This document shows positions 12,975 to 21,780 of a stretch of 23,740 nt of DNA, piece by piece. Source of the stretch: a virus; IMG/VR virus record IMGVR_UViG_3300031227_000435, positions 1 through 23,740 of that record, one strand, 5' to 3'. The notes beneath the pieces were generated by a model that ran no database searches, was not told the DNA's origin, and saw only the letters and a list, made by a program, of their open reading frames with translations. Made by a program: the position numbers and the translations under genes. Every line of letters begins with the position of its first letter. Position 1 is the first letter of the stretch.

Positions 12975-15900
12975 TTTAATCTATGTCGCGGAAGATGATC
13001 CGCATCGCACCTGGTGCTATACAACCAGCGACCAAGATCAAGAATTTTACACAACCAGCTTACGCCACCAACTCACTCGCCCAAAGCATTGGGAAATATG
13101 GTTTGAGCATGCAGAGGAGTTTAGGCCGCCGTGGGATCTCGCTAATGAGTCTGGCTGGATCGTTCCAGAAGTTAAGCTAACAGAAGCGCTCTTTGACGTC
13201 GCCGGTAATGTTATTAAGAAAGTTTTCCCCGAGCGATGGTGTGGCGACGCACGCGGCGTGGCGTTCTTTAATACGAACGCAATCAGTCGCGGCGGTAACT
13301 ACCAGCAAGTCGGTGTTGTTCCTGGCGATGAATACAAACTCTCTGGATGGGCTCACGGCTGGAGCAGCGACAGGCACGATCCGCTGTGCTCTGACGGTGT
13401 TGGACATGGGCCTTTTGCAATGAGCTGGGCTGATATCGTTAGCGAATTCGCTGACGATCTAAAGCGTGTAGATATGCTGCAATCACTCTCGTTCCGCGTT
13501 GGCGTTGACCCAACTGGTGGCGTAAACCCGTTCAGCCCTGATGTTGTATGGTCTGAGCCGTACGCTATCTACAATGAATACTCTGAATTGCCAAGCGTAA
13601 CAGTGACAGCAGAGTCAAACGTGGTCACTGTGTTCTCCTGGTGTGATAACCGCTGGCGTAATCATCATAATGATCGCTATATGACCAAGTTCTCTCTCAA
13701 AGCAATAGACGAAGCAGAGGTTCTGTTACCAGACCCGCCTGCGAACGTTGAATATAATTATCCAGTGGTCGAGACAGGCTCGAAGTGGCACCCGCATGGA
13801 ATTGGAGAGGCCGGGGCATACGATATTCTTAAACGCATGGCAGACGAGGGAAGCCCGCTACCGTACTGCAAGATCGTAGCGCCAGAGCACAAAGACATGC
13901 TGGCAGTCCGTAATCTCAAAACTCTTTCTCCCACCACTAAGTTTATCGTACGCCTAATGCACGGAACCGATCCGAATATCAATATCGAAGGCCCGGATTT
14001 CAATGGCAGCGCCATGGCATATATGAATAGCCTAAAGCCTATCATTGATGAGTACCGTGATGTTGTAGAATACTGGGAACTCTGGAATGAGCAAGACCCG
14101 CCCTCTCATGTGATGATGGCAATCTTTTCTAGTGAATGCATGCGCATTGCTGATGAGTGGGGTATCAAGCTGGCTCTGATGAGCTACTCTACCGGTGTAC
14201 CTGAAATGCAGGACTGGTGGGACATCTGGGAGTACACTGACTTCTTCCCGCTGGCTAAGGCAGGCGGGCATATCCTGAGTCTACATGCGTACTGCAGGAG
14301 CATCTACCCGGAAGAATGGAAATCGCATTTATTGCGCCCGAAGCAGCTGTACGACGAAATCCTTATCCCAAACAATTGTGTTATCCCGTTCATTTTCACT
14401 GAGTATTCTATTACAGAGATTGGGGCTGGCGGAATCTGGGATCATCCAGAGTATCCTACAATTGATAGCCTGACTACTGAGTTTGCGAAAGCGGACACGG
14501 CTATGTCTAAGATGTATTACTGCCTCGGGTTGTCCGGGTTCTCAATGGGTGAGGGATGGTCGCGGTATGATATGCGCACTATGTGGCCTGAGCTGTGTGA
14601 TATGATGCTGCGGGTTTCCGGTAGAGAGAATGCTCTGCCGCCAGACGTTGCCCCACAGCCCCCTGTAAACGTGCTGCCTGTGGCGCCATATGACAAACGA
14701 TATAATGTAGTTGAGGCAGATATCCCTCTTGCGCGACGCTTTGAGATCTACGCCTTCTGCGCAGAGACTCAACAGACAGTTGGCCCTGCTGCAACAGATG
14801 CAGTATCCTGGGCCACAGAGCTACTTGATGCAGGGAAGTCCGTCGTAATGGCAGTGTGGGATCGTAAAACAGAAGATCGTCCCGCTTGGATAGTCTGGGC
14901 GTATAATATCGATCCGCGTATCGAGGTGGAGTTCATGGGGACTTCGCCCCCAGACGTAATCTGGGATCGCGATGTCACAGAAGGGCTGCCGTATAGAACT
15001 GATATTCCAGAGTTCCCTGAAGGATGGTCTCTGCGCAGCCTAGATGAAATCGATGCGCTAACATTCCACCATACATATGGCGCCGTAGATCCTGCAGATA
15101 TGTACTGGTATGTGTACGAGAAAGATGGTGTCGGCAGGCCGTCGCAGCCGTATACGTTGTGGATTATGGGAGACGGCGAGATCGTTAAGGCTAATGAACT
15201 GGAGTGGGCATGCTATCACGACCACACCGGATACCCAAACTACCATCTGTCAGTCGGTGTTGCAGGGCGGCTCGATACGGCTCCCCCTACACAGGCTCAA
15301 TTGGAATCTATGGTGAAGGTTGCTAACTGGGCAGTTGACCATCCTGAGATGCAGATCTTAGACAGTGATATCACAGGTCATATGGACTGGACAACTACAG
15401 AATGCCCCGGCTGGTCCTCTCAGGGAAGCGGGTACTGGAAAAACACGTTCTTGAATATGTGGCACCCTGTCGATTCACAGGTTACTGGCGTACACGCAGC
15501 TCCAATTCTATCTGCGCCAGTCAATGGCATGGATAACGAGATTAGCAGGCTGCGATCTCTTAGGGAAATACCGAATTGGTACAAGCTATTATACAATGGC
15601 GACCACGGCATGCTAACATGGATTCGTTTGCTGAAGGACTCTGGTATCGAGCCCGTCGTTAGGCTTTATGAGCCCGGCTCACATCTCCCAGGTAGAAATC
15701 CTAGAGTCGTTTTGCATGCGGCTGAGGTTGTGGCGGCGGGCGGCGAGTTTATCGAGGGTATGAATGAGCCAAACATCGAGATGGCTAATGCTGATTGGCA
15801 TAATCTAAGCCAGGCTAATACACTTGCCCAGTCCTGGTGGGATGATGCGATGTATATTATCAGCGTTGGTGGTAAGGCTGCGTTCCCAGCGATGGCGCCC

Positions 15901-16440
15901 ACCGATCGCGGCGCGGTCAACCAAACAGTATCTGGCGTAGAGTGGTTCAATAGGATTATGGATTGGGCTGTTGATTATCATTACGAAGAATTCAAGTCAT
16001 ATGTTGAGCAAGGCAAGATTTGGTTGGCTGTGCATGTCAGCCCGTTCAATAAGCTGTTCGACTTCGATCCCGAGCAAGATGGATATGTAGACGACTTCTG
16101 TATTCTGTATTATGAATATCTACAGGATCAATTCTATGAAGAACTTGGTTCAATCCCAGTTACTATCTCCACAGAGGGCGGTGCATATAGTCCGTCACAT
16201 ATGCATGATCTTACGTTCCCAGTAGTCAACGGCTTTGTGGTTGACGGCGACGGATTGCCTATATATAATGACGCGGGGTGGGGTGATTACACATGGGATC
16301 TAGATAGCTTCTTGCGTAAGCATAACACACTAGACGGGATGTGCTCCTGGACGTTCTCTGACCAGGGCGTAGCAGATCAAAGATGGGTAGGTAGTGGGTG
16401 GTATGATAAAAACGGCGCACCTCGCTCGCCAGCGCTATAG
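12949..16440 (+). CDS. Giant multidomain lysin: CBM-like, GH-like, amidase_2, GH-like
   Basis: A 1163-residue protein. Residues 1-265 include a carbohydrate-binding-like sandwich ('GGNYQQVGVVPGDEYKLSGWA'). Residues about 268-560 resemble a clan-A TIM-barrel glycosidase with acid/base 'WELWNEQDPP' (Glu381) and nucleophile-like 'FIFTEYS' (Glu485). A beta linker follows (about 573-690). Residues about 700-840 are an N-acetylmuramoyl-L-alanine amidase (amidase_2/PGRP) with His707/His708, 'GHMDW' His811 and Cys819; the eight-residue His-Cys spacing matches T7 lysozyme. Residues about 870-1163 are a second glycosidase-like barrel with 'EGMNEPN' (Glu940) and 'ISTEGGAYS' (Glu1076). There is no signal peptide, so release would need a holin, or it could be virion-borne. 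AGGAGAG precedes the ATG. It would cut both peptide links and glycans. Confidence 0.82.
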   Translation: MTNLLLNPDLIYVAEDDPHRTWCYTTSDQDQEFYTTSLRHQLTRPKHWEIWFEHAEEFRPPWDLANESGWIVPEVKLTEALFDVAGNVIKKVFPERWCGDARGVAFFNTNAISRGGNYQQVGVVPGDEYKLSGWAHGWSSDRHDPLCSDGVGHGPFAMSWADIVSEFADDLKRVDMLQSLSFRVGVDPTGGVNPFSPDVVWSEPYAIYNEYSELPSVTVTAESNVVTVFSWCDNRWRNHHNDRYMTKFSLKAIDEAEVLLPDPPANVEYNYPVVETGSKWHPHGIGEAGAYDILKRMADEGSPLPYCKIVAPEHKDMLAVRNLKTLSPTTKFIVRLMHGTDPNINIEGPDFNGSAMAYMNSLKPIIDEYRDVVEYWELWNEQDPPSHVMMAIFSSECMRIADEWGIKLALMSYSTGVPEMQDWWDIWEYTDFFPLAKAGGHILSLHAYCRSIYPEEWKSHLLRPKQLYDEILIPNNCVIPFIFTEYSITEIGAGGIWDHPEYPTIDSLTTEFAKADTAMSKMYYCLGLSGFSMGEGWSRYDMRTMWPELCDMMLRVSGRENALPPDVAPQPPVNVLPVAPYDKRYNVVEADIPLARRFEIYAFCAETQQTVGPAATDAVSWATELLDAGKSVVMAVWDRKTEDRPAWIVWAYNIDPRIEVEFMGTSPPDVIWDRDVTEGLPYRTDIPEFPEGWSLRSLDEIDALTFHHTYGAVDPADMYWYVYEKDGVGRPSQPYTLWIMGDGEIVKANELEWACYHDHTGYPNYHLSVGVAGRLDTAPPTQAQLESMVKVANWAVDHPEMQILDSDITGHMDWTTTECPGWSSQGSGYWKNTFLNMWHPVDSQVTGVHAAPILSAPVNGMDNEISRLRSLREIPNWYKLLYNGDHGMLTWIRLLKDSGIEPVVRLYEPGSHLPGRNPRVVLHAAEVVAAGGEFIEGMNEPNIEMANADWHNLSQANTLAQSWWDDAMYIISVGGKAAFPAMAPTDRGAVNQTVSGVEWFNRIMDWAVDYHYEEFKSYVEQGKIWLAVHVSPFNKLFDFDPEQDGYVDDFCILYYEYLQDQFYEELGSIPVTISTEGGAYSPSHMHDLTFPVVNGFVVDGDGLPIYNDAGWGDYTWDLDSFLRKHNTLDGMCSWTFSDQGVADQRWVGSGWYDKNGAPRSPAL

Positions 16441-16449
16441 GGGGATTAA

Positions 16450-16656
16450 ATGTTTGGTGGTATAATTGCTGTAATGTTCGCAGCCGCGACGATGTTCTAC
16501 TGGTACATGGGTATCATGGGACTCGCCAATGGGATAGCGATGTCTGTGTGTGGATTACTACATCTGGTAATCTGTGTTCTGTTTTCAATTATGACATGGG
16601 GGAATAATGCCAAAAAGCTTAACAAAAGTGTGGCTGAAAAGAATCAAGGAGTTTAG
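16450..16656 (+). CDS. Two-helix membrane protein, possible second holin or spanin-like factor
   Basis: A 68-residue protein with two hydrophobic segments (about 3-22, 'GGIIAVMFAAATMFYWYMG', and about 28-50, 'GIAMSVCGLLHLVICVLFSIM'). A short basic, polar tail follows (NNAKKLNKSVAEKNQ). It starts nine bases after the lysin stop, with GGGGGA upstream, so it is translated with the lysin. Small two-helix proteins next to lysins are often holins or antiholins; since a separate PF05105 holin occurs at 6909-7280, this one may be an antiholin or modulator. I recognise no specific family. Confidence 0.62.
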   Translation: MFGGIIAVMFAAATMFYWYMGIMGLANGIAMSVCGLLHLVICVLFSIMTWGNNAKKLNKSVAEKNQGV

Positions 16657-17092
16657 GGATTACTGCTCTGACAATAGCACCGAGTGGATTACGTACAATG
16701 ATATGGCTGCTATTGCCAACATCAGTAAGTCTAATATCTACGCAAAGATGTCAGAGATTATTGAGGAAATCCCAGATGCGTATGTAGAGGAGACTGATGG
16801 GCCAGCTAAGAAGTTTAAGTTTAACTTCGACGCGATGCTTGGTGATATAGACGAGGAGCCTGAGAATCCAGACATTGTACCCGATTGGCTTAATAATAAT
16901 TCCTATGACAATCTGAGAAAAAGACTCTCTGGTGATGTCGGTGACGGGCGCTATCTGAAGTTTGGTAAGCATGGAGCGTTTAATATTAGGTTCCAGAGAG
17001 GTGGCGTGACAGTAGAGTGCTACGAAGAGGGGCACAGGCACCCTGAGTGGGAGAAGATACTCAGAGTTGACAATTGCGTTGTGCTGAACTGA
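16607..17092 (+). CDS. Hypothetical HTH-like protein
   Basis: A 161-residue protein, the last gene before the terminator. Residues about 5-55 ('KRIKEFRDYCSDN...ITYNDMAAIANISKSNIYAKMSEIIEEIP') look like a winged-helix or HTH DNA-binding domain. An acidic linker (about 80-105) follows, then a small basic C-terminal domain ('GRYLKFGKHGAFNIRFQRGGVTVECYEEGHRHP'). It overlaps the membrane protein by 50 bases in another frame. The ATG at 16607 has GGGGGA five bases upstream, which supports it. Position at the end of the rightward operon and the HTH suggest a regulator, but this is inference. Confidence 0.62.
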   Translation: MPKSLTKVWLKRIKEFRDYCSDNSTEWITYNDMAAIANISKSNIYAKMSEIIEEIPDAYVEETDGPAKKFKFNFDAMLGDIDEEPENPDIVPDWLNNNSYDNLRKRLSGDVGDGRYLKFGKHGAFNIRFQRGGVTVECYEEGHRHPEWEKILRVDNCVVLN

Positions 17093-17135
17093 AAAAAAGG
17101 GAGGGGCTCCTAAATTTGGAGCCCCTGATTTTTTT
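17092..17135. terminator. Bidirectional intrinsic terminator between convergent operons
   Basis: Perfect 9-base stem AGGGGCTCC (17102-17110) / GGAGCCCCT (17118-17126) with a 7-base loop. It is followed by GATTTTTTT on the plus strand and preceded by a run of seven A (17092-17098), which is a U tract for the minus strand. It ends both the rightward block (stop at 17092) and the leftward ribonucleotide reductase operon (stop at 17140). Confidence 0.92.
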
Positions 17136-17139
17136 GTGT

Positions 17140-20115
17140 CTAAAGTGAACAAGTCCCGGTCGTGCATCGCTCCCCAAATATGTCTTGAGAATCTACATGC
17201 ATCTTTAGCCCTACTTCACTCAGGTCAGGCACTTTCTTTTCTGTGCCGATAGATACAACTTGCACATTGCGACTCCCGTCTCTGTAAAGCGTCGTTGACT
17301 TGCACCCAGATTCCCATGCATGCATAAATGCATTCTCGACGTCTTCTATTGTCGCGGAATTCGGGGCGTTAATCGTCTTGCTCACAGCCGAGTCCATATG
17401 TCTTTGCCATACCGCTTGCATATCAACATGCCTGCGCCATGGTATTTCTTGACCTAGCCTAAATAAATCCCGTATATCACCGGCGATGTCAGTCATGCTT
17501 GAAACTGTACCACTACGGGCTACTCTATGCATTAATTCGTCGCTATACAAACCTCGTTTTTTCATCACTGACTCAAACATTGAGTTAGTTTCTACGAATT
17601 GTCCTAATACGCTATTTTTAATATACGCAAGCCCGAAGAGCGGTTCGATGGACGGGCTTACATTAGCAAGTGTCGCTATAGATCCTGTAGGGGCAATACT
17701 TGTAAGCGTCGTATTCAGCCTTGTCCCATGCTGCTCTGCATAGCTCCCCGCAGCCTCATTTGCCATACTCTCAAATGTTGCAGCTAGCCATTCCGAGAAT
17801 TCTATTGCATAGTCACTGTCATATGGGATTCCTAAAGCAATAAGCATATCTGCCAGGCCCATTACGCCAAGGCCTATGTTGCGATACTTTAATGTATTGT
17901 CGCGCAACTTATCAATAGGCCACCAGGCATGGTTAATGCTGTCGTTGAGGAACCACACGCCAGTGCGTATTGATTTGCGCAGTCTGCGTAAGTTGATTGA
18001 ATAAGATCCATCTGGAGATTCGTCTAGCGCACTAACTAAATTTATACTCCCGAGATTGCAGCTTGTGTAGCCGGGCATTGGTTGCTCAGAGCAAGCATTG
18101 GTTGCCTCTATAGGCTCTGGGAAATTGTTGTATCTATTAATTGTGTCGAGAAAAATTACACCAGGCTCTCCATTATTCCAGGCATGCCTGGCAATCCTGT
18201 GGTATAAATTCCTAGCAGATATTTTTCTATATACTATCCCTCCAAAGTGTAGCGCCCATTCTTTATCTCCTTTGACAGCCTTCATAAAATCATCGCTGAT
18301 CCCAACACTGATATTGAAATTAACCATGTCTGTCTCGGCGTCTTTCATTGTAATGAATTTCTCGATGTCTGGATGGCTCACGTCAAGAATACCCATTTGA
18401 GCGCCTCCCTTATTCCCGTTACGCGTAATGCACTTAGTGACACTATTATAGAGCTGCATAAAACTTATTGGTCCAGATGCATTCCCGCGAGTAGTAGAGA
18501 TTATATTCCCCTCTGGGCGTACATGGCTGAAGTTATAGCCTGTATTATGCACGACAACAAAGTCCCCGGACCCACTTGGAGCCGCTAGATACGTTTGATT
18601 ACCAGGCACTGTTAAGTCATACAGAACTTTCCCGTCATCAAGTTGATCAACGCTGTATACAATCTGGCTTGATAAAATCGATTGAGCTAATTCGATATCC
18701 CCGCATGCCTCCGCGATGATTGATGCTGTATCGCGAGTTGCCTTGCCGCGCTGTAGCCAGTTTGCTATTGAGGTTGTGCGCCCATTGATATTAACTGGAC
18801 CCCGGTACTCGGCGCGCCCTATTTTTACGCCAATCGCCCGCAACTTTTCGCGCCAACTTTTGCTTAAATCAACAGCGCCCCTAGTATGGTGACTCTCTTG
18901 CAAGCCGCTGTATGTAGCGCTGGTATCCATCACCGCGCTGAACATCGCCTGAGATTTTAGATATATTATTTCCCATATTGGGCTTTCGTTGTCCTTTCTT
19001 GACTTTCGCAGCCTAGTACGAGTGCGTATACCGAGGCTGCCAGCGAGGGCCACAAGGCCGTGTGCCAAGTCATCGCTAATTGTCGCTGCCTCAAAACGCT
19101 TTTTCTCTTTGTTGTACCAACCATCGGAGTCAAGGTGTCCGACAATAAAGGAAAACTTGGCCTCCGGCGCCGCCGTCCATAATTCGCCTGGAACATGTTT
19201 TGTTTTAGCTGTCATAAAGCCGCCGAATGCGCTTTTAATGTCTTCGGCTTTTTCGCCGTAAGCGCCGAACTCCCACATATTAACCTTGTATCTATCGTCC
19301 ACGGCTGGTCGATATGCTACGCCCATAATACTGGCGGCGCGACTAATCGCAGATTCGCTATCATCCTTAACGCGCACTCTTACGTATCCGTTGCCGTTTT
19401 TAGAGATGCATCCGTCTCCGGCTAAGTATCCAAGGAGCCATCCCCTGTCGTTATAGCCCCTCTCGCTAGCAGACGATCCAATGATTGCCATACCATGCTC
19501 CAATTCGTCTGCGCGAACTTGCACAACGCCTTCACCATCAAAAACGAAAAATGGATGCCAATCGCTTACCTCAATACTTGAGCTCGGCGCGCCGTTGCTG
19601 TGAGCGAATGTGATTCTATATACTCTTCCCGGCGGCGTGTCTACAATATGCCACTCCCCGATAGTGGAGAGTCCCATTTTTTTAGTTTGCTCATTATATG
19701 ACAGAACTTGAATTTCAGGATTTTGTTGTTTTACTAAATCGCTCATGGGCATCGGGCCATTACTGGTTATGACAACGCTATCTCCATCAATGCATCCTCC
19801 TCCGAACGCCTGTACTTCAGCCATGTCTCGCAAGACGCTAAAGATGCTATCGCGGGAATCTTCGATAGGCCCCAAAACAAAGCATGAGCTACAGAACGGT
19901 TTCTCTGTGCCCATATATGGCATGCGGCTGGGAATGAATCGCTGACGAACAATCTCCTCCCAGTATAGGGACGCCTTTATTCTGTCTAGGCTATCGTCCC
20001 CAGGCGCCGCATGCTTAGCAGCCCTCGCTGCAAGATCCTCCCAAGACTCTCCTGGCAAGAGATATCTTGTGTTCAATAAACGTCGGGCGGTCTCGGTTAA
20101 TGTATAATCCAACAT
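17140..20115 (-). CDS. nrdJ: Ribonucleotide reductase, class II (NrdJ)-like, with intein
   Basis: Encodes 991 residues: 107 + 417 (intein) + 467, giving a mature enzyme of about 574. It makes deoxynucleotides from ribonucleotides. Visible motifs are 'PFCSSCFVL' (Cys75/78), the 'GGG/TGYNFS' loop split by the intein, 'NACSEQP' with Asn673, Cys675 and Glu677 (active site), 'SCNLGSINL' (685-693), 'SIAPTGSIA' (807-815) and the C-terminal redox pair Cys984/Cys989 in 'CTTGTCSL'. There is no N-terminal ATP cone, and no small-subunit gene in the window. Together with the 'GGGTGxNFS' style this suggests the B12-dependent monomeric class; class I alpha is the alternative. GGAGAT precedes the ATG at 20115. 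Confidence 0.88.
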   Translation of the reverse strand: MLDYTLTETARRLLNTRYLLPGESWEDLAARAAKHAAPGDDSLDRIKASLYWEEIVRQRFIPSRMPYMGTEKPFCSSCFVLGPIEDSRDSIFSVLRDMAEVQAFGGGCIDGDSVVITSNGPMPMSDLVKQQNPEIQVLSYNEQTKKMGLSTIGEWHIVDTPPGRVYRITFAHSNGAPSSSIEVSDWHPFFVFDGEGVVQVRADELEHGMAIIGSSASERGYNDRGWLLGYLAGDGCISKNGNGYVRVRVKDDSESAISRAASIMGVAYRPAVDDRYKVNMWEFGAYGEKAEDIKSAFGGFMTAKTKHVPGELWTAAPEAKFSFIVGHLDSDGWYNKEKKRFEAATISDDLAHGLVALAGSLGIRTRTRLRKSRKDNESPIWEIIYLKSQAMFSAVMDTSATYSGLQESHHTRGAVDLSKSWREKLRAIGVKIGRAEYRGPVNINGRTTSIANWLQRGKATRDTASIIAEACGDIELAQSILSSQIVYSVDQLDDGKVLYDLTVPGNQTYLAAPSGSGDFVVVHNTGYNFSHVRPEGNIISTTRGNASGPISFMQLYNSVTKCITRNGNKGGAQMGILDVSHPDIEKFITMKDAETDMVNFNISVGISDDFMKAVKGDKEWALHFGGIVYRKISARNLYHRIARHAWNNGEPGVIFLDTINRYNNFPEPIEATNACSEQPMPGYTSCNLGSINLVSALDESPDGSYSINLRRLRKSIRTGVWFLNDSINHAWWPIDKLRDNTLKYRNIGLGVMGLADMLIALGIPYDSDYAIEFSEWLAATFESMANEAAGSYAEQHGTRLNTTLTSIAPTGSIATLANVSPSIEPLFGLAYIKNSVLGQFVETNSMFESVMKKRGLYSDELMHRVARSGTVSSMTDIAGDIRDLFRLGQEIPWRRHVDMQAVWQRHMDSAVSKTINAPNSATIEDVENAFMHAWESGCKSTTLYRDGSRNVQVVSIGTEKKVPDLSEVGLKMHVDSQDIFGERCTTGTCSL
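18544..19794 (-). other. Intein with LAGLIDADG homing endonuclease inside the reductase
   Basis: 417 residues (108-524 of the precursor). It starts with Cys108 in 'CIDGDSVVITSNG' and ends 'GDFVVVHN' (His523-Asn524), followed by Thr525 as the +1 nucleophile. Block B-like 'SDWHPFF' carries His187. The endonuclease has two LAGLIDADG helices: 'LLGYLAGDG' (Asp234) and 'FIVGHLDSDG' (Asp331), both with the metal-binding Asp, so it may still cut intein-free alleles. The insertion splits the conserved Gly-Gly-Gly/Thr-Gly loop of the enzyme, which must be spliced for activity. All splice-junction residues look functional. Confidence 0.9.
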
Positions 20116-20130
20116 ATTACAAAATATCTC

Positions 20131-20757
20131 CTAAGATTTGTTAAAACTGTTTACCAAAAGCTGCGACCAGCTCTCGTACTCTAGATTTCCAAGACTCTTT
20201 ATCGGAACGTACCCGCAATGCTCTTCGATGAACGAGCCTGGCTCATTCAGCTTGTATTCGTCACTATCCACATATACTCTCATGACAATGCCGATGTGGT
20301 CTCTGCCAACTGAATTCGAGTTGTCATTAATAATGTTTGTGTATTGTAGCGCTCCATATTTTCTAAGTCGTACTTCCTCGAATAACTCCCTGCGCGCAGC
20401 TTTGTATATAATCAATTCTAGCCCCTCTCCGTCAATGACATCCCCGATGCTGATATGCCCACCAACGCCAATCGAGTAGAGTCCGCTCAGCCTGACCTCT
20501 CCTCTATTGCGTTTGTATACAAATATCGACCGTGCCGTTCGGTACTCGGCGTATATGTATGTAATTACTTGTTTCCATAGAGGGTTGCCTTCTAGGTCAC
20601 TTCTGTTGGCGACGATGGCGTATTCTGATAGTTGGCTCAGCTCCTCTATTTCATCGAAGTCACATCTCTGTACTTGACGCTTGAACAGTGCGTTTACTTT
20701 ATCGGCTGGCAGAGCAAATACTTGCTCCCCAATACCTAGTTTGTTCTTTGAAAACAT
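20131..20757 (-). CDS. Nudix hydrolase
   Basis: A 208-residue protein with a Nudix box: 'GVGGHISIGD' (97-106), then a 14-residue insertion, then 'AARRELFEEVRL' (120-131) with the RE...EE metal-binding core. It hydrolyses a nucleoside diphosphate linked to another group; the substrate cannot be told from the sequence. The longer spacer between GGH and REL and the N-terminal 75-residue extension resemble the isopentenyl/NTP-type phosphoesterases that read 'SIGVGGHI'. I chose the ATG at 20757 because AAGGAAGAG lies just upstream; a frame to 20805 is open but crosses the leader hairpin. It is followed 15 bases later by the reductase gene, consistent with nucleotide metabolism or pool cleaning. 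Confidence 0.85.
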   Translation of the reverse strand: MFSKNKLGIGEQVFALPADKVNALFKRQVQRCDFDEIEELSQLSEYAIVANRSDLEGNPLWKQVITYIYAEYRTARSIFVYKRNRGEVRLSGLYSIGVGGHISIGDVIDGEGLELIIYKAARRELFEEVRLRKYGALQYTNIINDNSNSVGRDHIGIVMRVYVDSDEYKLNEPGSFIEEHCGYVPIKSLGNLEYESWSQLLVNSFNKS

Positions 20758-20784
20758 TCGCTCTTCCTTTTTGGGATAAAATAT

Positions 20785-20810
20785 GGGCAGCATCGTGGGT
20801 GACACTGCCC
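20785..20810 (-). promoter_or_regulatory. Hairpin in the Nudix leader
   Basis: GGGCAG (minus strand, 20810-20805) pairs with CTGCCC (20790-20785) around a 14-base partly pairing loop. It lies between the predicted transcript start (about 20817) and the ribosome binding site of the Nudix gene. No U run follows, so it is a poor terminator. A stabilising or translation-control hairpin fits better. Evidence is limited to the pairing. Confidence 0.3.
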
Positions 20811-20823
20811 TGATATTACTTAT

Positions 20824-20851
20824 ATTGTACTAAAAGTCGCAAGCTTGTGAA
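20824..20851 (-). promoter_or_regulatory. Promoter for the Nudix-reductase genes
   Basis: On the minus strand, TTCACA (20851-20846), a 16-base spacer and TACAAT (20829-20824). It lies in the 106-base gap between the LAGLIDADG-like gene and the Nudix gene, giving a leader of about 60 bases. Both boxes are close to the sigma-70 consensus. Confidence 0.5.
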
Positions 20852-20863
20852 AGGTTAATCCGA

Positions 20864-21769
20864 TTAAATTTTTCCAACAAGTATGGAGCCTGTCCACGTA
20901 TGAATCTCTGGAGCGGATCTGTCGGGAGGGTTCGATATGTCAGGGAGTGAATTATACAGCTCTCTAAAATCTCTATCTGCCGTTCTAGCTGTTTCACCTT
21001 CAATAAAAGCAGCTCTTCGTCTTGAGATATAGAACTTTGGGTGGGTTCTGCTATACAGCACATCATAAGCCCCCTTAATATCATCGGCTGATTTGAAATA
21101 ACTCACAAAGTTACGCTCGTTCCGGTAATGCATCTCCACGCCTGGGAGCGCCCTCTCGTTTAACTCCTCTAGTATATGTGGCGATAGCGATGTGAATCCC
21201 CTTTTCTCCCACCATCCACGCGCAAAGTCTACGCACGTTTCTCCGTGCAGCTCAGGGAGCATGAGGTTGGCATGAGATCCCATAGGAAGCCCTAACTCTA
21301 ACATCCTACGCGATAACTCTACGCTGTTCACTACAGACGCCCACATTGTAGAGGTACCGTCTTGTTCAATGCAGTCTGGGAATGATTGCATTTTCAGTAA
21401 CTCTTTGAGTTTCGAGCATATATCTATGTTCTCGTCCCCACACATCAAGTTAATCCTTGATCCGACTGTATTATACCCGCCTCCCCATATAAGCCCCATT
21501 GCGTACGCCTGCAACGGGCCTATCTCGTCGAAGAATCTTTCGTCAAAATTGTGTATTCGCTTGTGCGTCCTGCTCTTCTTTACCGCAAGCGTCCTGGATT
21601 CGCTTTTGTCCCTCAACTCAAATCCGAACTCCCTGACTCTGTTCATAATTGTTGTTTGGGTTGTTCCAAGGCGCTCTGCAACTTCTCTCAGAGATAGCCC
21701 CTCGTCTAGATAGAGCTTTTGTATATCCTTTTTGGATACCTTTGCTTTCGATCTTCGTCTTTTGGACAC
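20864..21769 (-). CDS. HTH protein with degenerate LAGLIDADG domain
   Basis: A 301-residue protein. A basic N-terminus (MSKRRRSKAK) is followed by a resolvase-type helix-turn-helix (residues 13-50, 'KKDIQKLYLDEGLSLREVAERLGTTQTTIMNRV'). From about 85 onward it follows the two-repeat LAGLIDADG layout: 'AYAMGLIWGGGY' (88-99) and 'DFARGWWEKRGFTSL' (181-195). In active enzymes each motif ends in Asp-Gly; here the positions read Gly97 and Lys/Arg, so neither catalytic Asp is present. It probably binds DNA without cutting. The start is GTG at 21769, with AGGAG eight bases upstream; the upstream ThyX stop lies 11 bases before it. Confidence 0.72.
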   Translation of the reverse strand: MSKRRRSKAKVSKKDIQKLYLDEGLSLREVAERLGTTQTTIMNRVREFGFELRDKSESRTLAVKKSRTHKRIHNFDERFFDEIGPLQAYAMGLIWGGGYNTVGSRINLMCGDENIDICSKLKELLKMQSFPDCIEQDGTSTMWASVVNSVELSRRMLELGLPMGSHANLMLPELHGETCVDFARGWWEKRGFTSLSPHILEELNERALPGVEMHYRNERNFVSYFKSADDIKGAYDVLYSRTHPKFYISRRRAAFIEGETARTADRDFRELYNSLPDISNPPDRSAPEIHTWTGSILVGKI

Positions 21770-21780
21770 CTGGCTAACTC

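Noticed and set aside
20830-21084. 84-codon minus-strand frame
   Set aside because: It overlaps the LAGLIDADG-like gene in another frame, has no homology-like motifs and no ribosome binding site.
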